This document shows positions 8,491 to 16,568 of a DNA stretch of 64,000 nt, in pieces (positions within the stretch are counted from its first letter, which is position 1; each line of letters opens with the position of its first letter). The notes beneath the pieces are model-generated. The model was not told the origin of the DNA, did not search any database, and saw only the letters and a program-made list of their open reading frames with translations. The translations under genes were made by a program, and so were the position numbers. Origin of the DNA: UBA2988 sp965237965 (GTDB taxonomy: Bacteria > Gemmatimonadota > Gemmatimonadetes > Longimicrobiales > Gaopeijiaceae); contig CBDEGT010000002.1 in NCBI GenBank assembly GCA_965237965.1, forward strand, positions 930,001 to 994,000. Direction: 5' to 3'.

Positions 8491-9042
8491 ATGACCTGCT
8501 CCGACTTCCAAGACCGCTTCTCCGACTACTTCGACAGGACCTGTGAGCCTGGGTTGATGGCGGAGATGGCCGGACACCTCGAGGGCTGTTCCGAGTGTCG
8601 GCGGTATGGCAACGTGGTCGAGCAGGGCGTCCGGATCCTCAAGGCAGTGCCCCCCCCTTCTGTAGCCGAAGATTTTCTCCCCCGCCTCAGGCATCGCATC
8701 TATCACCTCGAGGACGGTCGCGCGCTTGATCGGGAGATCGGCTCGGCCACCACCACGGCCACCGCACTCGCGATTGCCGTGCTGATCGCGGCTGCCGCCT
8801 GGTCGCCACTGCTACTGCAGGCTCCCGAGGTGGCGCTGGAGCCGATCGTCGTCACGGAGCCCGAGCTCCGCAGCGTCGGTATCCGCACGCCGCCCTACGG
8901 GCTGCTTGCGGACGATCCGACGCCCAGGCGGGTGATGCAGAGGGGCCTCTGGGATGATCCCCTGCTCTTCGCGCGGTACTCGCTCCTCTCCGCCAGTCGA
9001 AGGCGATCCGCGACGGCGCTGCACCAGGCCGATTTTGAGTAG
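8491..9042 (+). CDS. Zinc-finger anti-sigma factor, single-pass membrane
   Basis: This 183-aa protein begins with an anti-sigma zinc-finger (ZAS) domain: MTCSDFQDRFSDYFD, then HLEGCSECRR, giving H-x3-C-x2-C. A hydrophobic segment (ATALAIAVLIAAAAWSPLL) near residues 88-106 should anchor it in the inner membrane, leaving about 75 residues outside. Its position behind the ECF sigma gene makes it the likely cognate inhibitor. The ATG at 8491 fits the usual N-terminus of the family. In-frame ATG 8452 is possible, and neither has a strong ribosome site. Confidence 0.82.
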   Translation: MTCSDFQDRFSDYFDRTCEPGLMAEMAGHLEGCSECRRYGNVVEQGVRILKAVPPPSVAEDFLPRLRHRIYHLEDGRALDREIGSATTTATALAIAVLIAAAAWSPLLLQAPEVALEPIVVTEPELRSVGIRTPPYGLLADDPTPRRVMQRGLWDDPLLFARYSLLSASRRRSATALHQADFE

Positions 9043-9051
9043 GGCCGTCTG

Positions 9052-10074
9052 ATGTCGGACCCTGTCCGTCGCTTCCTCCAGAAGGGCGGCAGGGGTGGTG
9101 TCTTCTTCCTCCACGGCGACGACGAGTTCCGTAAGGACGAGGCAGTGCGTGTCCTGGTGGACGCGCATCTCGATCCGAGTACGCGCGACTTCAACCTCGA
9201 CGTGCTAAGTGCCGGTGAGGTAGATCGTGAACGGCTCGCGTCCGTTCTCGCAACGCCTCCCATGATGGCCGAGTGGCGCGTCGTCGTCGTGCGCGGGGTC
9301 GAGGCGCTCGCCTCCAGCCCGGGTGCGCGCGAGCTACTCACGGAGCTCGCCGCGAATCCCCCCGCCGGACTGACTGCCGTGCTGGTGGCGAGCATCCCCA
9401 AGGGATCGAGCGCGCGCTTCTGGAAAGACCTGAAGAGCCGGGCTCGCGCGATGGAGCTGGCGCCGCTCTCCCCCGACGACGTGCCGGGTTGGCTGCTCGA
9501 GCGGTCCACGCAGTCGTTGGGCGTGCGCCTCGAGGAGGACGCCGCGCTAGCTCTCGCACAGGCGGTGGCCTTTGACCTCGGTGTGCTGGTTCAGGAGCTG
9601 GAGAAGCTCGGCTCTTTCGTCCGACCCGGTAAGCCGATCACGCGCGCCGACGTCGAGGCCGCTGGCATCAGGCTACCGACGCAGGACCGGTGGCAGTGGT
9701 TCGATCTGGTCGGCGGCCGGCGCTTTGCCGACGCGGTCCGGGCGCTGCCCATTTTGTTGGCGCAAGGGGAGTCGGGGATCGGCCTCGCGATTCCACTCGG
9801 GAGTCATCTGCTCCGCATCGGTGTGGCGGTCGCGGGTGGAAAACCCGCGCTCGAGGGTGTGCTGCCACCGAACCAGCGTTGGCTCTCCAAGCGCATTGTA
9901 CCGCAGGCGCGTGGATGGAGCGTCACCGAAGTGGGGCTGGCTCTCGAGGGACTGCTGCGCGCCGACCGGCTGATGAAGGCGAGTGGCGTGCCCGCCGAGG
10001 TCCTGTTGGAAGAGTGGCTGCTCGGGCTGATGGTGCGGGCCCGGGGTGACGTCGGCGCTGAAGCCGTCGCGTGA
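9052..10074 (+). CDS. holA: DNA polymerase III delta subunit
   Basis: This 340-aa clamp-loader subunit opens the beta clamp and loads it on DNA. The N-terminus VFFLHGDDEFRKDEAV is the degenerate nucleotide-binding region typical of HolA. RFWKDLKSRA, LALAQAVAFDLGVLVQELEKL and the C-terminal collar domain (ALEGLLRADRLMKASG) follow in order. It starts 9 bases after the anti-sigma stop. The last codons lie in an 18-base direct duplication at 10060-10103. Confidence 0.92.
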   Translation: MSDPVRRFLQKGGRGGVFFLHGDDEFRKDEAVRVLVDAHLDPSTRDFNLDVLSAGEVDRERLASVLATPPMMAEWRVVVVRGVEALASSPGARELLTELAANPPAGLTAVLVASIPKGSSARFWKDLKSRARAMELAPLSPDDVPGWLLERSTQSLGVRLEEDAALALAQAVAFDLGVLVQELEKLGSFVRPGKPITRADVEAAGIRLPTQDRWQWFDLVGGRRFADAVRALPILLAQGESGIGLAIPLGSHLLRIGVAVAGGKPALEGVLPPNQRWLSKRIVPQARGWSVTEVGLALEGLLRADRLMKASGVPAEVLLEEWLLGLMVRARGDVGAEAVA

Positions 10075-10103
10075 TCCTGTGCGCAGAAGCCGTCGCGTGA
10101 TCC
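10060..10103 (+). repeat. 18-base direct duplication at the holA 3' end
   Basis: The same 18 bases, beginning GAAGCCGTCGCG and ending TGATCC, occur at 10060-10077 and 10086-10103, offset by 26 bases. The first copy carries the holA stop codon. The second carries a GTG in frame with the next gene. Confidence 0.8.
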
Positions 10104-10936
10104 CCTGCATTGGCAGGTCTCCGTGCTGCCGCGCTCCCAGGGCGCGCGTTTCGGGTGCCGTCACTGCGTCGCTCCTGTTGGCGGCCACGTTGGCGCACGC
10201 GGAGCCCTTGACCGCACAGTCCCGAGAGACCCTTCGGCGGGTGGATGCGCTGGTGACCTCGGGCATTACCGAGGACGCGCGCGCGGAGTTGAGCGCGTGG
10301 TGGGAGGCGTCGACTGGAGTTCGGAGCGGCGTGCCCCGCGAGGAACTTCAGCACGCGCTTTGGCTGCGTGGGCTTCTCACCGTCGACGCCGATCAAGCCT
10401 CCCTCGATTATCGGCGCCTTGTCGTCGAATACCCGGGCGGACCGTGGTCCGGACACGCTCTGTTGCGGCTCGCCCAAATCTCGGTGGCTCACGGAGAGCT
10501 GGCGAGGGCCCGGTCGCAGCTCCAAGCGCTCGTGCGCGACTATCCGGGTAGCCCGCAGAGACTCGAGGCCAGGCGTTTTCTCGAGGAGGTCGGACGGGCG
10601 CTCTCTGCTCAGAACCGGGAAGGGCTCGAGCCGGGAGCGGACGGGGCGTCGGCGGACGTGCGTGGATCCTCGGGCGTGCGCGAGGCCACCGGCGTCTGGA
10701 CGGTGCAGGTTGGAGCTTTCGCCAGCTACGGACGTGCGCGGTTGCTCAAGGATGAGCTGGTCGCCAGCGGAATGGACGCACGGATGGTGTTGGTTCCGGG
10801 GAGCCCACTCGTGCGCGTGCGCTCGGGGCGCTTCGCTGGCGCCGACCAGGCCGAGGCACTGCTCCGGGACTTGCTCGCGCGCGGCCTGGACGCCACGGTA
10901 GCGCGGGACGCCGACCTGGAGGAGGCCGCTCCGTGA
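10097..10936 (+). CDS. Secreted SPOR-domain protein with TPR-like repeats
   Basis: An Arg-rich N-terminus leads into a signal peptide (VSGAVTASLLLAATLAHA). A helical repeat region resembling YbgF/TPR modules follows (LDYRRLVVEYPGGPWSGHALLRLAQI, shown only in part: RLVVEYPGG and LVRDYPGSP). The C-terminal SPOR domain runs from VWTVQVGAFASYGRARLL to the end and should bind denuded septal peptidoglycan. I place the start at GTG 10097, inside the duplicated repeat. GTG 10046 or 10079 would lengthen the n-region and overlap holA. Its stop overlaps the GTG of the receiver gene. Confidence 0.8.
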   Translation: MIPCIGRSPCCRAPRARVSGAVTASLLLAATLAHAEPLTAQSRETLRRVDALVTSGITEDARAELSAWWEASTGVRSGVPREELQHALWLRGLLTVDADQASLDYRRLVVEYPGGPWSGHALLRLAQISVAHGELARARSQLQALVRDYPGSPQRLEARRFLEEVGRALSAQNREGLEPGADGASADVRGSSGVREATGVWTVQVGAFASYGRARLLKDELVASGMDARMVLVPGSPLVRVRSGRFAGADQAEALLRDLLARGLDATVARDADLEEAAP

Positions 10937-11499
10937 CCGATCGACGACGCCGTACGGGCTGGAACGTCGTGCTCGCCGAGGACAACGACGATCACGCGCT
11001 GCTCATGAAGATGGCGCTTGACCGGGCATCACGTCTGCCGGTCGAGCTGCGTCGTGCGCGCGACGGCGACCAGGCCATCGAGCTGATCACAGAGGCGCCG
11101 CCGGACCTGCTTCTGCTCGATCTCAAGATGCCTGGCCGCTCGGGGCACGAGGTTCTCGAGTGGGTGAAGGGGGACGATCGTTTTCGTCGGATTCCGGTGG
11201 CAGTGCTGACCTCTTCTGATCGCGACGAGGATGTGGCGCGGAGCTACGGCCTCGGTGGGAATCATTTCATCACCAAGCCCGAAGACCCGGCCGATCTGGA
11301 GGCGCGCCTACGCTCCCTCCTGAGCAACCTCTCGGAGCTGCGGGGGATCCGGCGTGGCAGCGGCGGACTCGAGCCGACCGCCGCCAGCGCGATTCAGGCC
11401 AGCAGTTTTACGGCCCGCCGGGCACTCGCATGGGCGATGGCCATCGGCATTGTGGTGGCGCTTCTCCTGTTCGCGCTCTTCACCGACGTCATCAGCTGA
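10933..11499 (+). CDS. CheY-like receiver protein with C-terminal membrane anchor
   Basis: This 188-aa protein starts with a receiver domain: acidic pair ED in VVLAEDNDDH, phospho-acceptor Asp in LLLLDLKMPGRSG, Thr/Ser in AVLTSSD and Lys in HFITKPEDP. A roughly 30-residue linker is followed by one transmembrane helix (LAWAMAIGIVVALLLFALF) near the C-terminus. There is no DNA-binding or enzymatic output domain. The GTG overlaps the SPOR gene stop, so the two are co-translated. Receivers of the Rcp1 type are normally soluble, so membrane tethering is unusual. No histidine kinase gene is in the window. Confidence 0.85.
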   Translation: MTDRRRRTGWNVVLAEDNDDHALLMKMALDRASRLPVELRRARDGDQAIELITEAPPDLLLLDLKMPGRSGHEVLEWVKGDDRFRRIPVAVLTSSDRDEDVARSYGLGGNHFITKPEDPADLEARLRSLLSNLSELRGIRRGSGGLEPTAASAIQASSFTARRALAWAMAIGIVVALLLFALFTDVIS

Positions 11500-11562
11500 T
11501 CCGACGTCGATGGCGGCGCGTCCCCTCGGCGCTATCTCCCGCACTCGTCGCGTGTTACGACT

Positions 11563-11582
11563 AAACCCCCTGGGGGTATGAT
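11563..11582 (+). promoter_or_regulatory. CsoR-like copper operator and -10 element
   Basis: CCCCCTGGGGG (11566-11576), flanked by AAA and TAT, has the A/T-rich ends and C5/G5 centre of CsoR-type operators. TATGAT (11577-11582) just downstream could be the -10 of a repressed promoter. The same core occurs upstream of the csoR gene at 33833-33845. Confidence 0.5.
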
Positions 11583-11768
11583 ACAACGTGGTTCGGTGCG
11601 GTGGATGGACATTCCGGACGCCGCGAAGTGGATGCGAGCGGCGGGGCTGCTCTATCCGTCTTCGGCGTGCTACTGAACCCGATGATCGCGGGCGCGGCGA
11701 TGGCGTTCGGTTCGGTCACCGTGGTGGCGAACGCGAACCGGTTGAGAGGGTTTCGGCCGGGGAGGTGA
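11583..11768 (+). pseudogene. copA: Remnant of the 3' end of a copper-transporting P-type ATPase gene
   Basis: The frame ending at TGA 11766 encodes VFGVLLNPMIAGAAMAFGSV followed by TVVANANRLRGFRPGR. This is the C-terminal helix and tail of CopA-type ATPases; E. coli CopA ends LLNPVVAGAAMALSS..TVVSNANRLLRFKP. Upstream pieces of the same region lie in other frames: YNVV at 11583 and AAGLLYP near 11638-11658. At least two frameshifts and a small insertion are therefore needed. About 95% of the gene is absent. The fragment sits directly behind the CsoR-like operator, as if an internal deletion joined the promoter to the gene end. From GTG 11601 a 55-aa ORF could still be made. Confidence 0.7.
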
Positions 11769-11888
11769 GGCGAGCGCGGGGGGAGGTGCCAACCGTGCAC
11801 CGACGTTGATCGGTCTTCGTAGGGCGCCCACATTCCGGTCCCGGCCGCTCCTGGTCGTAGCTTCGTGGTTCCCTCCGGCACCTCAGGG

Positions 11889-14582
11889 ATGACCACCACC
11901 CAGGACACTCCCTTGATGCAACAGTGGCGCGAAGTAAAGGCGCGTCACCGGGATGCGCTCGTCTTCTTCCGGGTAGGCGACTTCTACGAGCTGTTCTTCG
12001 GCGACGCCGAGGAGGGCTCGAAGCTGCTCGGACTCACGCTGACGGCGCGCAACAACGGAGCCGCGAGCGCGGTCCCGCTCGCCGGCGTTCCGGTCAAGGC
12101 GCTCGACGAGTACCTCTCTCGGCTGGTGCGGGCCGGTCGCCGTGTCGCCATCTGCGAGCAGGTCGAAGACCCCGCCGACGCAAAGGGGATCGTACGGCGG
12201 GAGGTGGTGGAGACCGTCACCCCCGGGACCGTGCTCCAGGAAGGTCTGCTGCGCGCGCGGAGGAACAACTTCCTGGTCGCGCTCGCGCCGCCGGAGCGCG
12301 ACCGGCGCGCGCTCGCCGCGCTCGACCTCTCGACCGGAGAGCTCGTCGTGCAGGAGTGCGGGGCGTCCGCCCTCGCGGATGAACTCAGCCGTCTGGAGCC
12401 CGCCGAGCTCCTCTTGCCTCGCTCTTCAGAGGATTCACCTGACCTCGCTGCGTTGGACGCCGACCCCCCTGGCGGCCCCGCTCGTACCTACCGTGAGGAC
12501 TGGCTCTTCGATCGCGAGCTGGCCGGAGAGGCGCTCGAGCTTCGGTTCGGTGTGAGCTCGCTCGACGGCTTCGGCTTCCAGGCCGAGGACGGGCCGCTGG
12601 TGCGAGCAGCCGGCGCGTTGGTCGCATACGTCCAGGAAATCCGGCCGGGAGGCGCGCTCCACCTGCGGCCGCCGCGCATCGTGCGGCCGGGCACTTTCAT
12701 GCCGCTGGACGAGATGACGCGGCGCAACCTGGAACTGGTCGAGCCGCTGCGCGCCGGCGAACAGGGCGGCACGCTCCTGTCGGTGCTGGACGAGGCTGTG
12801 ACAACCATGGGTGGTCGAATGATCCGCCGCTGGATTCTGAGCCCGCTTGTCGAGGCGCCGGAGATCTGGCGGCGGCAGCAGGCCGTGCGCGAGTTGGTCG
12901 AGCGCCCGGAGCTGAGGCGCACGCTGCGCGAGCGGCTCGGCAGGCTCTCCGACCTGGAGCGGCTGGCCGGCCGGCTGGGCACGGGGCGCGGGACGCCGCG
13001 CGACCTGCTTGGCCTGGTCCGTTCGCTCGCGGAGCTGCCCGGGGTGCTGGAGGAACTCGCCGGCGCGGAGGCTCCCATGCTCGCCGAGCTGAGCGGCACG
13101 CTCGATCCGCTCGCCGACGTGCGCGATCGCATCGCGCTCGCGCTCGCAGACGATCCACCCCTGGCGCTCGCAGACGGGGGTGTGATCCGCTCCGGATGGT
13201 CGAACGAGCTGGACGAGTTGCGCGTCGTGCGGGACGGTGCGCGCGACTTCATCGCCTCTCTCCAGGCGCGTGAGAGGGAGCGCACCGGGATCGGCTCGCT
13301 CAAGATCGGCTACAACAAAGTGTTCGGGTACTATTTCGAGGTGACGCGCGCGAACGTGGGTCGCGTGCCCGCGGCCTTCGTGCGCAAGCAGACCCTCGCC
13401 AACGGCGAGCGCTACTTCACGCCCGAGCTCAAGGAGTGGGAGGAGAAGGTGTTCGGCGCCGAGGACCGGATCCTCCAGCTCGAGGCGGCGCTGTTCGGCG
13501 CGCTCCGGGAGCAGGTGGCGGCGGAGGTCGGAAGGCTGCAGGAGACAGCAGCCCGAACCGCCACGATCGACGTGCTCGCATCGCTGGCGGACACCGCGGT
13601 GCGACGTGCCTGGGCGTGCCCCGAGCTGCACACCGGCTTCGACCTCGAGATCCGCGCGGGCCGCCACCCGGTAGTCGAAACCATGCTGCCGGCGCAGACC
13701 TTCATCCCGAACGACCTCGTTCTCGACGAGGCCAAGCGGATCGTGATCCTGACCGGGCCGAATATGGCTGGGAAGAGCACCGTGCTCCGTCAGGTGGGGC
13801 TGATCCAGCTGCTGGCTCAGACAGGATCGTTCGTGCCGGCCGATCGCGCGCGCGTGCCGGTCGTCGACCGCATCTTCACCCGGGTGGGGGCCTCCGACAA
13901 CCTCGCGCGGGGACAGTCGACTTTCATGGTCGAGATGCACGAGACCGCGGCGATCGTGCACGGCGCGACCGATCGGAGCTTGGTCCTGCTGGACGAGATA
14001 GGCCGCGGAACGTCGACCTACGACGGTGTCTCGATCGCGTGGGCGGTGACCGAGCACGTGCACGAGCGCGTGGGAGCCAAGACCATCTTCGCCACCCACT
14101 ATCACGAGCTCACCCAGCTCGGCGACCTGCTCCCGGGCGTGCGCAATCTGAACGTCTCGGTGCGCGAGGTCGGCGAGCAAATCGTCTTCCTGCGCCGGCT
14201 CGAGGAGGGCGGTGCCGACCGCTCCTACGGGATTCAGGTCGCTCGGCTCGCGGGGCTGCCGCCCGAGGTGATCGCGCGCGCGCAGGAGCTTCTGGTCGAG
14301 CTGGAAGGAACGCACTCGGGCGGCGGCGCGGGATTGGGTCGGAGCGGCCGCCACCGTCCGGGCTCCGCGCCACCGCTCGATCAGCTCTCTTTCCTCCAGT
14401 CGGAGCGTCCGCCGGACGCGTGGCCGGACGCGCGGCCGGACACGCAGCCGGACACGCGGCCGGACGCGCAGCTAGACTCGCGCCTGGTCGCACGCCTGCG
14501 CGCCCTCGACCCCGAGCGGCTCACCCCGATCGATGCGCTCAATCTTCTGGCGGAGCTGCGGAAGGAGCTGGACCGGTCCTGA
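11889..14582 (+). CDS. mutS: DNA mismatch repair ATPase MutS
   Basis: This 897-aa protein recognises mismatches. The mismatch-wedge motif is in GDFYELFFGDA (Phe near residue 31). Connector, lever and clamp domains follow. The ABC-type ATPase has Walker A GPNMAGKST near residue 622, Walker B LVLLDEIGRGTSTYDG and the family motif THYHELTQL. A low-complexity linker with tandem PDxx tetrapeptides precedes the C-terminal dimerisation segment LDPERLTPIDALNLLAELRKEL (here in pieces: LTPIDALNLL). The ATG at 11889 is preferred; GTG 11865 is possible. No mutL is in the window. Confidence 0.95.
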   Translation: MTTTQDTPLMQQWREVKARHRDALVFFRVGDFYELFFGDAEEGSKLLGLTLTARNNGAASAVPLAGVPVKALDEYLSRLVRAGRRVAICEQVEDPADAKGIVRREVVETVTPGTVLQEGLLRARRNNFLVALAPPERDRRALAALDLSTGELVVQECGASALADELSRLEPAELLLPRSSEDSPDLAALDADPPGGPARTYREDWLFDRELAGEALELRFGVSSLDGFGFQAEDGPLVRAAGALVAYVQEIRPGGALHLRPPRIVRPGTFMPLDEMTRRNLELVEPLRAGEQGGTLLSVLDEAVTTMGGRMIRRWILSPLVEAPEIWRRQQAVRELVERPELRRTLRERLGRLSDLERLAGRLGTGRGTPRDLLGLVRSLAELPGVLEELAGAEAPMLAELSGTLDPLADVRDRIALALADDPPLALADGGVIRSGWSNELDELRVVRDGARDFIASLQARERERTGIGSLKIGYNKVFGYYFEVTRANVGRVPAAFVRKQTLANGERYFTPELKEWEEKVFGAEDRILQLEAALFGALREQVAAEVGRLQETAARTATIDVLASLADTAVRRAWACPELHTGFDLEIRAGRHPVVETMLPAQTFIPNDLVLDEAKRIVILTGPNMAGKSTVLRQVGLIQLLAQTGSFVPADRARVPVVDRIFTRVGASDNLARGQSTFMVEMHETAAIVHGATDRSLVLLDEIGRGTSTYDGVSIAWAVTEHVHERVGAKTIFATHYHELTQLGDLLPGVRNLNVSVREVGEQIVFLRRLEEGGADRSYGIQVARLAGLPPEVIARAQELLVELEGTHSGGGAGLGRSGRHRPGSAPPLDQLSFLQSERPPDAWPDARPDTQPDTRPDAQLDSRLVARLRALDPERLTPIDALNLLAELRKELDRS
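14412..14471 (+). repeat. Five 12-base tandem copies within mutS
   Basis: Five 12-base units of the type CCGGACGCGTGG (variants CCGGACACGCAG and others) run head to tail from 14412 to 14471, with a sixth degenerate copy after them. In frame they encode the tetrapeptides PDAW, PDAR, PDTQ, PDTR and PDAQ. Length change by whole units would keep the reading frame. Confidence 0.85.
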
Positions 14583-14692
14583 GCCGGGCGGCCTGCGCGG
14601 CTCAGGTCGTCACGACCCGCCCTTCGGCTCGCCCCTCACTCCCCCACCTCCCGGGGGAGCCCCGCGGCGACGTCACGGGTAGAACCCGGAGT

Positions 14693-14714
14693 AGAGGGGT
14701 GATTCTCCCCCTCT
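14693..14714 (+). terminator. Possible hairpin downstream of mutS
   Basis: AGAGGGG (14693-14699) pairs with CCCCTCT (14708-14714) across an 8-base loop in the 167-base gap after mutS. No T-tract follows, so termination is only suggested. Confidence 0.3.
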
Positions 14715-14749
14715 GAGTCCGCCGCCGCGCCGGCCGAGTCGGAGCATCC

Positions 14750-15157
14750 TTGGACCACCTCATGCCGCGCAGGCATCGCTTGAAGCTCGTCACGCCAGGC
14801 AGATTTCCTGCGCTTCTACCGGTCGTGCTCACCGCCGCCTGCACCTCTGATCAGCAGATCGACCGTCCCGCCCCGCTCTACGGTGAGGTTCCGATCAAGT
14901 ACCCGCTCGAGCTCTGGGACCAGGACATCGAGGGCGAGACCCTGCTGCGCGTCCGGGTCACGGATATCGGTCGGGTGGACAGCGTAGCGGTGCTCGAATC
15001 GAGCGGACATCCGGCGTTCGACTCGGCCGCCATCATCGGAGCACGTGACCTCCGCTTCAGTCCCGCAAGGCGGGATGGCAAGCGCATCGAGGTGTGGGCC
15101 GAGGTTCCCGTGCACTTCTCGAAGCGGCCGCGGCCCGACTCCTCGTTCATCTTCTGA
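14750..15157 (+). CDS. Lipoprotein with TonB C-terminal-like domain
   Basis: This 135-aa protein has a signal ending LTAAC (lipidated Cys near residue 31) and a compact domain resembling the TonB C-terminus: EGETLLRVRVTDIGRVDSV, AVLESSGHPAFDSAAI and DLRFSPARRDGKRIEVW. Such single-domain proteins occur in Gram-negative genomes without the proline-rich shaft of TonB, so energy transduction is not implied. GGAG lies five bases before the TTG at 14750, which supports this start over ATG 14762. It precedes the cysteine-pathway gene by 13 bases. Confidence 0.78.
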   Translation: MDHLMPRRHRLKLVTPGRFPALLPVVLTAACTSDQQIDRPAPLYGEVPIKYPLELWDQDIEGETLLRVRVTDIGRVDSVAVLESSGHPAFDSAAIIGARDLRFSPARRDGKRIEVWAEVPVHFSKRPRPDSSFIF

Positions 15158-15170
15158 GCGCGCGCATTCG

Positions 15171-16568
15171 ATGAGCACGCAGCGTCCGGGGATCCACGAT
15201 TCGGTGCTCGAGCTGGTTGGACGGACACCGCTCGTGCGGCTGCACAAGGTCGTCGATGGATGTAGAACTCCGGTCTACGGAAAGTGCGAGTTCATGAATC
15301 CCGGCGGATCGGTCAAAGACCGGATCGGGCTCGCCATGATCGAAGACGCCGAGATGCGAGGGGTGCTCAGGCCGGGAGGCACGATCGTGGAGGCCACCAG
15401 CGGCAACACCGGGCTCGCGCTCGCGATGGCAGCGGCGCCCAAGGGCTACCGTTGCATCTTCACGATGCCCGACAAGATGAGCCAGGAGAAGGTCAAGCTC
15501 CTGCGCGCGTTCGGAGCCGAGGTCGTGATCACTCCGACTGCCGTTCCTCCGGACCATCCCGAGCACTACCTGATGAAGGCGAAGTCGATCGCGGCCGAGA
15601 CGCCGGGCGCGGTTCTTGCCGATCAGTTCTACAACGCCGCAAATCCCGACGCGCACTATCGCTCCACTGGGCCCGAGCTCTGGGAGCAGTCGGAGGGGCG
15701 GATCACGCATTTCTTCGCGGGCGCCGGCACCGGTGGCACCATCACCGGCGCCGGACGCTACCTGAAGGAGCGAGATCCGACCGTGCGCGTCGTGGGCGTC
15801 GACCCGGAAGGCTCCGTGCTCGCGCATTTCTTCCACGCCGGCGAAATGAGGCAGGGTCATCCGTACAAGGTCGAGGGCCTGGGCAACGACAAGGTTCCGG
15901 GGGCGCTCGACCTGGGCGTGGTCGACGACTACGTCACGGTGTCGGACGGCGACTCGTTCCGCATGACGCGGCGGCTGGCTCGCGAGGAGGGGCTCTTCGT
16001 GGGAGGCTCGTCGGGGCTGACCACCGAGGCGGCGGTCCTCCACGCGAAGGCTCTGGACGATCCGGACGCCTTCGTGGTCACGTTGCTGTGCGACTGGGGT
16101 GAGCGGTACCTGAGTAAGTGCTACGACGACGACTGGATGCGGGAGAACGGGTTCCTCGATCGTCCACGCCGGCGCACCGTTCACGACCTGGTTCGCACCA
16201 AGGGGACCGAGACCCCTTCGCTGATCTCGGTGGAACCGACCACTTCCGTTCGTGTGGCGCTCTCCACGCTGGCATCGCACGGTGTCTCACAGCTGCCCGT
16301 GCTGCACGAAGGCGAGTGCGTGGGTTCGATAAGCGAGGAGCGTCTCATGGCGGGGGTGATCGAGTCCCCCGCACTGCTCGATCGTCCGGTCGAGGCGGTC
16401 ATGGAGTCGCCGTACCCTGTGGTGGACGGTCACATTGATCTGGACGAAGCCACGCGCCTGCTGAGCCGCTCGAACGCGGCCTGCCTCGTGAGGGGGAACG
16501 GCGGGCTTTCTGGAATCGTGACCCGCTACGACGTCGTGCGCTCGCTGGCGATGGGAGCGGACCGGTGA
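15171..16568 (+). CDS. Cystathionine beta-synthase-type PLP enzyme with CBS domains
   Basis: This 465-aa enzyme joins an O-acetylserine sulfhydrylase/cystathionine beta-synthase fold (residues 1-320) to two C-terminal CBS motifs (LISVEPTTSVRVALSTLASH and the region ending VTRYDVVRS). The PLP lysine is in NPGGSVKDR, the substrate loop in EATSGNTG and the phosphate-binding loop in GAGTGGTITGAGRY. The CBS pair suggests adenosyl ligand control as in cystathionine beta-synthases, but cysteine synthase activity cannot be excluded. The stop overlaps the GTG of ddl. Confidence 0.9.
   Translation: MSTQRPGIHDSVLELVGRTPLVRLHKVVDGCRTPVYGKCEFMNPGGSVKDRIGLAMIEDAEMRGVLRPGGTIVEATSGNTGLALAMAAAPKGYRCIFTMPDKMSQEKVKLLRAFGAEVVITPTAVPPDHPEHYLMKAKSIAAETPGAVLADQFYNAANPDAHYRSTGPELWEQSEGRITHFFAGAGTGGTITGAGRYLKERDPTVRVVGVDPEGSVLAHFFHAGEMRQGHPYKVEGLGNDKVPGALDLGVVDDYVTVSDGDSFRMTRRLAREEGLFVGGSSGLTTEAAVLHAKALDDPDAFVVTLLCDWGERYLSKCYDDDWMRENGFLDRPRRRTVHDLVRTKGTETPSLISVEPTTSVRVALSTLASHGVSQLPVLHEGECVGSISEERLMAGVIESPALLDRPVEAVMESPYPVVDGHIDLDEATRLLSRSNAACLVRGNGGLSGIVTRYDVVRSLAMGADR

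Noticed and set aside
11561..11908. Minus-strand open frame of 115 codons between the receiver gene and mutS
   Set aside because: No ribosome site or family pattern; the plus-strand CopA remnant explains the conserved signal there.
12435..14354. Long minus-strand open frame of 639 codons
   Set aside because: It lies wholly antisense to mutS and shows no domain; high third-position GC explains it.
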